NCBI GenBank assembly: GCA_943324925.2
Contig: CALPNL020000078.1
Span: 1-8,618 of the forward strand
Source: Chitinophaga pinensis
Lineage (GTDB): Bacteria > Bacteroidota > Bacteroidia > Flavobacteriales > Flavobacteriaceae
Direction: 5' to 3'
DNA length: 8,618 bases
Part shown: one piece after another, positions 1 to 6,105 of the stretch
Numbering within the stretch: the stretch's first letter is position 1
Layout of the letters: each line of letters starts with the position of its first letter
The notes under the pieces: generated by a model
Told to the model about the DNA's origin: nothing
The model's input: only the letters and a program-made list of their open reading frames with translations
Database searches by the model: none
Made by a program: the position numbers and the translations under genes

Positions 1-866
1 AATCCAAAGGGAAATAATTTGCCTTTTGCTTTTTGTAATGCTTCAGAAAAGGATGGCATTACAATTGCAAATGCGACTAGATTCCCGTCTTTGTCTTCCA
101 CAAATTTGATGTATTCCGGATTGATAAAACTGATGTATTTTTTCTTAAAATAGGCTTTTTGAATTTCGGTAATTTCTACGAATGAAGCTAATTTTGAATA
201 AGAATAATTAAACAAATCAAACATTTTATCAACATATGGTAAAATGTCTTTTGTTTTAGTAAAACTTAATGCATTAAGTTGGTACCTTTTTTTTATTAAT
301 TCTTGTGCTTTGTCGAATTGTTCTACATTAACATTAGCAAAAGGAAATTTATGCTCCAAATATTCTTTCTCTGTTTGGAATCCTAATTTCTCAAAATGTT
401 CCGCATAATAGGGGTGATTGTACCAAGTAATCATGGTTCCTATTTGGTCAAAACCTTCTGTTAGTACACCCACTTTATCTAAATTAGAGAATCCCATTGG
501 CCCTTCAATGTGCTCTAAATTGTTTTTTAAACCTAATTCAGTGACTTTTTTTAGTAATGTTTTGGTTACTTCAATATCATCAATTACATCAAACCAACCA
601 AAACGTACCTTTTTCTTTTGTTGTTTGTTTACTTCATTCCAATTGATAATTGCAGCAATTCTTCCCACAATTTCATTGTTTTTGTATGCCAAATAAAAGT
701 AGGCTTCTGCGTTTTCAAATGTTGGATTTTTAGTTTTATCGAAGGTTTCTAATTCGTCTGCAATAATAGGTGGAACCCAGTATTTATTATTTTTGTATAA
801 TGAAAACGGGAATTTTATATAATCGGTAAGTTCTTTTTTGGAAATGGCCTCTTTAATTGTAATCAT
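1..866 (-). CDS. GNAT-like conserved protein, N-terminal 288 residues (C-terminus beyond left edge)
   Basis: Minus-strand reading frame from an ATG at 866-864, open without a stop for 288 codons to the window edge, so the gene is partial. The protein begins MITIKEAISKKELTDYI and continues with a region (about 23-110) containing NKYWVPP, AYFYLAYKNNEIVGRIAAI and KVRFGWFD, then a block with EGPMGFSN and GFDQIGTM (about 122-145) and WYNHPYYAEHFEKLGF. The strand order and the VGRIAAI segment resemble an acetyltransferase (GNAT) fold. From memory, this is a widespread Bacteroidota family of roughly 380 residues, annotated as N-acetyltransferase or YghO-like and sometimes, doubtfully, as GTP cyclohydrolase. 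I see no cyclohydrolase zinc site. Substrate unknown. It starts 6 bases after the stop of the upstream beta-barrel gene, so the two are probably co-transcribed. Confident as a real gene, moderate on fold, no claim on reaction. Confidence 0.85.
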   Translation of the reverse strand, partial: MITIKEAISKKELTDYIKFPFSLYKNNKYWVPPIIADELETFDKTKNPTFENAEAYFYLAYKNNEIVGRIAAIINWNEVNKQQKKKVRFGWFDVIDDIEVTKTLLKKVTELGLKNNLEHIEGPMGFSNLDKVGVLTEGFDQIGTMITWYNHPYYAEHFEKLGFQTEKEYLEHKFPFANVNVEQFDKAQELIKKRYQLNALSFTKTKDILPYVDKMFDLFNYSYSKLASFVEITEIQKAYFKKKYISFINPEYIKFVEDKDGNLVAFAIVMPSFSEALQKAKGKLFPFG

Positions 867-872
867 CTATTT

Positions 873-1829
873 TTATTTTGGGGCTGGAACTTCGTCAAGT
901 CGTTTTTTATCTTTGGATTTACTTTTTCCTTTTTTATCCTTTTTAGATTTTTCTTGTGGTGCTCGAAGTAATATTTCGGTATAGTTTTCATCAAAACGCC
1001 AAGATATTCCAATACCACCAACTAATAGTGAAGGGGTATTTTTAAAATTTACACCAAAATTTGTGTCAATCTGAATGTTTTCTTGGATTAAATAGGCCGC
1101 TCCACCACGAAGTACATTGTCAGCATAATAATCACTTATGTAACCTTGCGTTTCAATAAAACCAATCCATTCTGGTGTGAAACCGCGAGTAAGTGTGAGA
1201 ATGTAACCGTAGGATGGAAATTCCGTTCCAATTTTGTCGGCGATAATATTGGTAACAAAAACTGATTTTCCCAATTGATTTTGAGTAATCAACATTGCTT
1301 TTGGGCTAATTTTAGGATCGGAAGGAAATGAAAATTCATTGTTGGTAAGATTTAAATTCATTCCGGCATAAATTCCAACAGCTGGTAGTAAACTTCTATA
1401 TTTAAATTTATGGTTGTTATTCCAACTTAATACATCAATTTTTTCTTCATAATTTTTATTAGGATCATATAGGAGATATTTTGCCCCTATTATTGATTGT
1501 TTGAAAGCTTTGCGTTTATAATTTTCATAGTAACTTTCATAGTTGTCATTTTGATATTGTAAATCGATATTTAATTCTAATTGTTCTAATATTGCACCAT
1601 ATCTTAAGCTTAAATCAGTACCTATTCCTTTAGCTTCGTATTCAAGAAAGTCGTGTTTTTCATTTACTCCATATACCCCTAATTCCGCTTGAATTACTGT
1701 TTTTCCAACAGAAAAAGCCGACATGGATTTTCCGGGACGATTGGAATTGATTACATCAGTATATTGAGCATTTATATTTAAAAATGAAAAGAAACCGAGT
1801 GAAATCAATAGGGTAGTAATTCGATTCAT
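873..1829 (-). CDS. Outer-membrane beta-barrel protein, transporter (phenol-degradation MetA-like) family
   Basis: 318 residues, complete. Residues 1-21 form a signal peptide (MNR, hydrophobic core, then NINA before QYTD), so the mature protein probably starts at Q22. The N-terminus of the mature part has INSNRPGKSMSAFSVGKTVIQAELG. The rest is alternating amphipathic strands rich in Tyr, Asn and Gly (for example TDLSLRYG, LELNIDLQYQ, YGYILTLTRG, WIGFIETQGYISDYYADNVLRG in part, LLVGGIGISWRF), as in small outer-membrane barrels. The pattern fits the 'transporter' or Phenol_MetA_deg-like family common in Flavobacteria. The ligand is unknown and transport is not shown. Oddly, the last barrel strand (about 270-279) is not the C-terminus: a tail of about 40 residues follows, with 11 Lys/Arg among residues 294-310, ending LDEVPAPK. 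Probably first gene of an operon with the GNAT-like gene 6 bases downstream. Divergent from the DUF4834-like gene. Confidence 0.85.
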   Translation of the reverse strand: MNRITTLLISLGFFSFLNINAQYTDVINSNRPGKSMSAFSVGKTVIQAELGVYGVNEKHDFLEYEAKGIGTDLSLRYGAILEQLELNIDLQYQNDNYESYYENYKRKAFKQSIIGAKYLLYDPNKNYEEKIDVLSWNNNHKFKYRSLLPAVGIYAGMNLNLTNNEFSFPSDPKISPKAMLITQNQLGKSVFVTNIIADKIGTEFPSYGYILTLTRGFTPEWIGFIETQGYISDYYADNVLRGGAAYLIQENIQIDTNFGVNFKNTPSLLVGGIGISWRFDENYTEILLRAPQEKSKKDKKGKSKSKDKKRLDEVPAPK

Positions 1830-1835
1830 AAATTT

Positions 1836-1857
1836 ATTTGATAATTTTTATTCAAAT
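1836..1857. repeat. Short inverted repeat overlapping the barrel-operon promoter
   Basis: ATTTGA (1836-1841) and TCAAAT (1852-1857) are perfect inverted copies separated by 10 A/T bases, and the right arm overlaps the candidate -7 box. It could be an operator, but six-base AT-rich arms are expected often by chance in this composition. Confidence 0.25.
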
Positions 1858-1860
1858 GTA
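1853..1860 (-). promoter_or_regulatory. Candidate -7 promoter box for the beta-barrel operon
   Basis: On the minus strand this reads TACATTTG, a full match to the Bacteroidota -7 consensus TAnnTTTG, lying 23 bases before the ATG at 1829. No good TTG -33 element is visible at the expected 17-23 base distance (the area reads GATTCTT), so the call rests on one box in very AT-rich DNA. Confidence 0.45.
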
Positions 1861-1912
1861 CCATATTTTATTATTTATTTAAGAATCATATTTTAAAAAT
1901 CTATCGTAATTT

Positions 1913-1935
1913 GTAAAATGATTTATTAATTTTAC
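1913..1935. repeat. Short inverted repeat upstream of the DUF4834-like gene
   Basis: GTAAAAT (1913-1919) and ATTTTAC (1929-1935) are perfect inverted copies with a 9-base A/T-rich spacer, ending 17 bases before the ATG at 1953. The position would suit an operator or an RNA hairpin in the leader, but composition alone could produce it. Confidence 0.25.
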
Positions 1936-1952
1936 ACAAAATATTTTTATTG

Positions 1953-2219
1953 ATGGAAATGGCTTCTTTCGCAGGTTTTATAGAAACTTTATTTTACATT
2001 TTAATGTTCTATTATGTATTTAAATTTTTAGCACGTTTGTTTTTACCTTATATGGTTAAAAAAGTAGTTGAAAAAGCGGGACAAAATTTTCAGCAAAACT
2101 ATCAAAACCAGCAAAATCCCAATACAACTCAAGATTCTAACCCTTTGAATTCAACTGATTCTAAACCTCGCGAAAACAAAAAAGTAGGGGAGTATGTTGA
2201 TTTTGAAGAAATTGAATAG
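1953..2219 (+). CDS. Small single-pass membrane protein, DUF4834-like
   Basis: 88 residues from the ATG at 1953. A TTG three bases earlier (1950) is also in frame and would add one residue; ATG is preferred, and a further ATG at 1959 is possible. Residues about 6-29 form one hydrophobic membrane segment (FAGFIETLFYILMFYYVFKF), followed by a basic stretch (ARLFLPYMVKKVVEKAG), a Gln/Asn-rich low-complexity linker (about 44-67) and an acidic end, VGEYVDFEEIE. This layout (N-terminal helix, KFLARLF-type flank, final GEYVDFEE) matches DUF4834 proteins as I remember them from Flavobacteria, where they sit beside YfhO-family genes, as here. Function unknown; the basic flank predicts a cytoplasmic C-terminus. 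The yfhO gene starts 77 bases downstream with its own candidate promoter, so co-transcription is possible but not certain. Confidence 0.85.
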   Translation: MEMASFAGFIETLFYILMFYYVFKFLARLFLPYMVKKVVEKAGQNFQQNYQNQQNPNTTQDSNPLNSTDSKPRENKKVGEYVDFEEIE

Positions 2220-2231
2220 TAGACTAACTAT

Positions 2232-2258
2232 TTGATTTCATAAATTCCTATATGTTTG
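2232..2258 (+). promoter_or_regulatory. Candidate promoter for the YfhO-family/glycosyltransferase operon
   Basis: TATGTTTG (2251-2258) fully matches the Bacteroidota -7 consensus TAnnTTTG, and TTG at 2232-2234 could serve as the -33 element. The 16-base spacer is slightly shorter than the usual 17-23. The start codon at 2297 lies 38 bases after the -7 box, giving an A/T-only leader of roughly 30 bases. Confidence 0.45.
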
Positions 2259-2283
2259 TTTTATTTTTTACTTTTACAAACAT
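2252..2283. repeat. 8-bp inverted repeat over the yfhO promoter/leader
   Basis: ATGTTTGT (2252-2259) and ACAAACAT (2276-2283) are perfect inverted copies separated by 16 bases. The left arm coincides with the candidate -7 box and the right arm lies 13 bases before the yfhO start. It could be a regulator site. As an RNA stem it would be weak, and it would form only in transcripts reading through from upstream. Confidence 0.4.
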
Positions 2284-2296
2284 CTAAAAATAAAAA

Positions 2297-4720
2297 ATGA
2301 AAAGATTAGAAAGAATTTATCCTCATGCTATTGCTGTCTTAGGTTTTATTTTAATTTCCCTTATCTATTTTTACCCTGTACTTCAAGGAAAGAAAATCGC
2401 TCAGTCTGATATAGCGCAATATACTGGAATGGCAAAGGAACAAATTGACTTTAGAGCATCAGAAAACTCGGAGCCATATTGGACGAACTCTGCTTTTGGA
2501 GGAATGCCAACCTATCAATTAGGCGCTAATTATCCACATGAATATATCAACAAACTGGATAGTGCGTTGCGTATTTTACCGAGACCAGCCGATTATTTAT
2601 TACTTTATTTTCTAGGATTTTACGTGCTATTATTAGTTTTAAAAGCCGATCCTTTGAAGGCTTTTTTTGGTGCTTTAGCCTTTGGCTTTTCAACCTATTT
2701 GATAATAATTCTTGGTGTTGGTCATAATGCTAAAGCCCACGCAATTGCCTATATGCCGCTGGTTGTGGCAGGGGTATTATTGGTTTTTCAACGTAGGTTT
2801 TTAGTTGGAGGTTTGCTAACGATGTTTGCAGCTGCATTAGAATTAAATGCCAACCATCCTCAAATGACCTATTATTTGTTGTTTTTAATTCTAATAATTA
2901 CAGCTTTTTACTGCTATAAACAGCTAAAAGATAAAGAATATAAATCCTTATTTACGGCCTTTGGAATTTTTGTAATTGCTGGAATTTTGGCGATTGGTGC
3001 TAATGCTACTAGTTTATTGGCTACAGCCGAATATGCAAAATACAGTACTAGAGGTAAAAGTGAATTGACATTTAGCCCCGACGGATCAAAAAGCACCTCT
3101 GATAATGCAATGACTCATGATTATATTACTGAATATAGTTACGGAATTGCAGAAAGTTTCAATTTAATTTCTCCACGTATTTTTGGTGGTTCCAATGGTG
3201 AAAATATTGGTGCTAATACCAATATGTATGAATTTTTAATTGGAAAAAGCGTCCCAGAAGACCAGGCTAAAGAATTTGTTTCCAGTATGCCTGCCTATTG
3301 GGGAGATCAGCCTATTGTTGCCGCTCCAGCCTATATTGGGGCCGTAGTTTTCTTTCTTTGTTTGGTCGCTTTGTTCTTGGATAAACGCAAAATAAAGTAT
3401 GTTTTTGTGGCTGGTACTGTAGTCTCTCTTATACTATCTTGGGGTAAAAACTTTCCCATATTGACTGATTTCTTTATTGATACAATTCCAATGTACAATA
3501 AGTTTAGAGCTGTTTCATCCATACAAGTTATTTTAGAATTGTGTATTCCGGTTCTTGCAATTATGGGATTGCAATCATTTTTTAAGGAAGAAAAAGCCCA
3601 ACAATTAAAAGGATTGTATCTTTCAGGTGGAGTGTTTTTTGGAATAATCGCCTTTCTAATTGCTATAAAAAGTCAGTTTAGTTTTTCAGGTGGAAGCGAC
3701 GATTATTATCTCCAAAATTACGGACCTGAGTTTATAAACGCCTTAAAAGAAGATAGGAAGAGTTTGTATTCAGCCGATTTATTACGTTCTGGATTCTTAG
3801 TTTTATTAGCGTTTGGGTTGCTTTGGTTTTTCGTTAAAAATAAAATTTCAAAATCGACTGCAGTTATATTAGTTGGAATCATCATGATTTCCGATTTATT
3901 TTTCATTGATAAAAATTATCTTAATGCTAAGAGTTTTGTTTCTCCTAGCGAGGTAGATGTGCCATTTCAACCTACCGCCTCTGATTTAGAGATTCTTCGT
4001 GATACTTCGCATTACCGAGTATTTGAGGTAAACGGAAATATGTCAAGTGCTAGAGCTTCGTATTTCCATCAATCTATAGGTGGGTATAGCGCAGTGAAAC
4101 CTCGAAGAATGCAACAGTTATTTGATTACCAAATTGCCAAAAACAACATGGAAGTTTTAAACATGTTGAATACCAAATTCATTATTCAAACTGATAAAGA
4201 AGGTAAAGAATTCCCAACTTACAATCCGAATTACAATGGTAATGCTTGGTTTGTTCAAAAGGTGAAATTCGTAGATTCTCCGGATGAAGAAATGAAAGCT
4301 TTGGATAGTATAGATTCTAAAAAGGTTGTGGTTGTAAATCAACGAGAATTTGGTCCATTTATTAAAGGCGATTTAACTTTATTCAATGTAGATTCAACAG
4401 CTACTATTCAATTATTAAGTTACCAACCTAATCATTTGAAATATGTTTCTAGTAATACCAATTCTGGAGTAGCAGTTTTTTCTGAAATGTATTATGCTGA
4501 TGGTTGGAACGCAACTATTGACGGGAAAGCGGCATCTCATTTTAGAGCAGATTATGCACTTCGAGCGATGAAAATCCCGGCTGGAAAACACAGTATAGAA
4601 TTCAAATTTGAACCTCAAGTAGTCAAAACTGGAAGTACAATAGCCTTGATTAGTTTTATACTTATGATTTTGTTATTGGGAGTTGCTATTTATATAGAAC
4701 AAAAGAAGGCGAATCAATAA
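2297..4720 (+). CDS. YfhO-family polytopic membrane protein (GT-C-like glycosyltransferase)
   Basis: 807 residues, complete. The first membrane segment is at about 8-29, followed by an extracytoplasmic loop with GKKIAQSDIAQY (Asp38) and TNSAFGGMPTYQ (63-74). An acidic residue in the first loop is typical of the catalytic site in GT-C enzymes, and this D-x-x-Q plus FGGMPTY layout is characteristic of YfhO-like proteins. Further hydrophobic segments lie at about 99-115, 121-141, 148-164, 169-182, 190-206, 219-240, 345-361, 367-382, 409-429, 440-457, 498-513 and 520-537. A largely soluble domain follows (about 545-778, probably outside the inner membrane), then a last membrane helix at 780-800 and a basic tail. 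By family, it should transfer sugars from a lipid-linked donor on the periplasmic side; YfhO in Bacillus is linked to lipoteichoic acid glycosylation, which Bacteroidota lack, so the acceptor here is unknown. It is followed 12 bases later by a GT-B glycosyltransferase gene, which suggests joint glycan work. Confidence 0.88.
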   Translation: MKRLERIYPHAIAVLGFILISLIYFYPVLQGKKIAQSDIAQYTGMAKEQIDFRASENSEPYWTNSAFGGMPTYQLGANYPHEYINKLDSALRILPRPADYLLLYFLGFYVLLLVLKADPLKAFFGALAFGFSTYLIIILGVGHNAKAHAIAYMPLVVAGVLLVFQRRFLVGGLLTMFAAALELNANHPQMTYYLLFLILIITAFYCYKQLKDKEYKSLFTAFGIFVIAGILAIGANATSLLATAEYAKYSTRGKSELTFSPDGSKSTSDNAMTHDYITEYSYGIAESFNLISPRIFGGSNGENIGANTNMYEFLIGKSVPEDQAKEFVSSMPAYWGDQPIVAAPAYIGAVVFFLCLVALFLDKRKIKYVFVAGTVVSLILSWGKNFPILTDFFIDTIPMYNKFRAVSSIQVILELCIPVLAIMGLQSFFKEEKAQQLKGLYLSGGVFFGIIAFLIAIKSQFSFSGGSDDYYLQNYGPEFINALKEDRKSLYSADLLRSGFLVLLAFGLLWFFVKNKISKSTAVILVGIIMISDLFFIDKNYLNAKSFVSPSEVDVPFQPTASDLEILRDTSHYRVFEVNGNMSSARASYFHQSIGGYSAVKPRRMQQLFDYQIAKNNMEVLNMLNTKFIIQTDKEGKEFPTYNPNYNGNAWFVQKVKFVDSPDEEMKALDSIDSKKVVVVNQREFGPFIKGDLTLFNVDSTATIQLLSYQPNHLKYVSSNTNSGVAVFSEMYYADGWNATIDGKAASHFRADYALRAMKIPAGKHSIEFKFEPQVVKTGSTIALISFILMILLLGVAIYIEQKKANQ

Positions 4721-4732
4721 TCGATAACAAAA

Positions 4733-6028
4733 TTGGATAACAATAAAATATTAATCATCACTTATTATTGGCCACCAGCGGGAGGTCCAGGCGTTCAGCG
4801 TTGGTTAAAATTCGTGAAATATTTACCTGATTTTGGTTTCCAACCAATCGTTTACATTCCAGAAAATCCATCTTATCCAATAATTGATGAAAACTTGCTT
4901 TCGGAAGTATCCAATCAAGCAATTATTTTGAGAAATAAAATTGTTGAGCCTTATCAATGGGCCTCTTTTTTATCAAAAAACAAAACCACCAAGATCAGTT
5001 CTGGAATAATACCTAATAAGAAAAAGCAAACCTTTTTAGATCAATTATTGCTTTGGATTCGGGGCAATATCTTTATTCCCGACGCTCGTGTATTGTGGGT
5101 AAAACCATCAGTTAAGTATTTAGAAAAATACATTATTGATAACGGAATTACCACAATTATTACCTCAGGACCGCCACACAGTTTGCATTTAATTGGCTTA
5201 GGTTTAAAACAAAAATTGAATGTGAAATGGATTACTGATTTCCGTGATCCTTGGACTACCATTGGCTATCATAAAGCGCTAAAATTATCGGAATATGCTG
5301 CTAATAAACACAAAAAACTAGAGTTTAAAGTGTTAAATACTGCCGATTTGATATTGGTTACCAGTCCATCAACAAGAGCTGAATTTAAAAAAATAACTTC
5401 TAAGCCGATTGAAGTAATTACCAATGGCTATGATGAGGAGAAAATTGGGAATCAGATAGTTGATAGAAAATTCACTTTAGCCCATATTGGGTCTTTTTTA
5501 TCAGAAAGGAATCCGAGGATTTTGTGGGAGAGTATTTCAGAATTAATTAGAGAAAATCCATTATTTGCCTCTCATTTCCAGTTAAAGTTGATTGGAGCAG
5601 TAAGCCAGGAAGTTTTAGATTCAATTGCTTTTTTTCAGTTGCAGAAGTATGTAAATAATTTAGGTTATGTTTCTCATGATGAAGCTATTATTCATCAAAA
5701 AAAATCTCAAGTTCTCTTGTTAATAGAAATTGATTCAGAAGATACCAAGAGTATAATCCCTGGTAAATTATTTGAATACCTAGTTTCCGAACGACCAATT
5801 ATTGGCGTAGGCCCAAAAGGATCTGATTTTGCCGAAATAATAATCGATACTAATACGGGTGTTTTTGTAGATTATAAAGAAAAAGAAAAATTGAAGAATT
5901 ATATCGCCAATTACTTTAGTTTGTTTTTGGAAGGGAATTTGAAAACGAACGCAGTGGGATTGCATAAATATTCTAGAAAAAACCTAACTGAAAAATTAGC
6001 CAATCTTTTAAATCGAAAAACAGTGTAG
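4733..6028 (+). CDS. GT-B glycosyltransferase (group 1 / family 4-like), TTG start
   Basis: 431 residues. The TTG at 4733 is the only credible start: the same frame holds the yfhO stop at 4718-4720, the four codons between are TCG ATA ACA AAA, and the frame contains no ATG anywhere downstream. Translation from TTG puts KILIITYYWPPAGGPGVQR (5-23) right at the N-terminus, as in this family, which supports the choice. Other visible motifs are TSGPPHS (144-150), DFRDPW (169-174), TNGYD (230-234), the start of the second Rossmann domain at AHIGSF (250-255) and IPGKLFEYL (342-350) with Lys345 and Glu348 near the expected nucleotide-sugar donor site. There is no signal peptide or membrane helix, so it is cytoplasmic or peripheral. 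Donor and acceptor sugars are not readable. Twelve bases after yfhO, it is very probably co-transcribed and perhaps translationally coupled. Confidence 0.9.
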   Translation: MDNNKILIITYYWPPAGGPGVQRWLKFVKYLPDFGFQPIVYIPENPSYPIIDENLLSEVSNQAIILRNKIVEPYQWASFLSKNKTTKISSGIIPNKKKQTFLDQLLLWIRGNIFIPDARVLWVKPSVKYLEKYIIDNGITTIITSGPPHSLHLIGLGLKQKLNVKWITDFRDPWTTIGYHKALKLSEYAANKHKKLEFKVLNTADLILVTSPSTRAEFKKITSKPIEVITNGYDEEKIGNQIVDRKFTLAHIGSFLSERNPRILWESISELIRENPLFASHFQLKLIGAVSQEVLDSIAFFQLQKYVNNLGYVSHDEAIIHQKKSQVLLLIEIDSEDTKSIIPGKLFEYLVSERPIIGVGPKGSDFAEIIIDTNTGVFVDYKEKEKLKNYIANYFSLFLEGNLKTNAVGLHKYSRKNLTEKLANLLNRKTV

Positions 6029-6071
6029 TATCATGTCTAATAATTTATTTTTTTATAATTGGATAACTTAT

Positions 6072-6079
6072 TACCTTCG
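6072..6079 (+). promoter_or_regulatory. Weak candidate -7 box for the secreted peptidase gene
   Basis: TACCTTCG matches the TAnnTTTG consensus at all fixed positions but one, and lies 26 bases before the ATG at 6106, in the 77-base gap after the glycosyltransferase gene. No TTG stands at the right distance: the nearest (6059-6061) is only 10 bases away. The gap and the change of function make a separate promoter likely, but this exact box is uncertain. Confidence 0.3.
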
Positions 6080-6105
6080 TCCACAATAGTTACTTTAGTA
6101 TTTTA

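Noticed and set aside
418..696. Plus-strand open frame of 92 codons starting at 418
   Set aside because: It lies antisense within the GNAT-like gene, whose 288-codon frame gives a coherent conserved protein. The plus-strand translation resembles no protein and has no leader signals.
1950..1952. TTG start for the DUF4834-like protein
   Set aside because: An ATG follows immediately in frame at 1953, so using TTG would add one residue for no reason.
4718..4735. Frameshift or stop mutation splitting a single YfhO-glycosyltransferase fusion gene
   Set aside because: The two are in frame across the TAA, but each product has complete, family-typical ends: YfhO closes with a final membrane helix and basic tail, and the transferase opens directly with its first Rossmann strand.
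5041..5262. Minus-strand open frames inside yfhO and the glycosyltransferase gene (for example 5041-5262 and 4415-4618)
   Set aside because: They are short antisense frames within well-recognised genes, with no coherent domain or start context.
6040..6073. Possible terminator hairpin after the glycosyltransferase gene
   Set aside because: TAATAATTTAT and ATAACTTATTA pair with one mismatch but contain almost no GC, and no T-run follows, so this is probably a composition effect.
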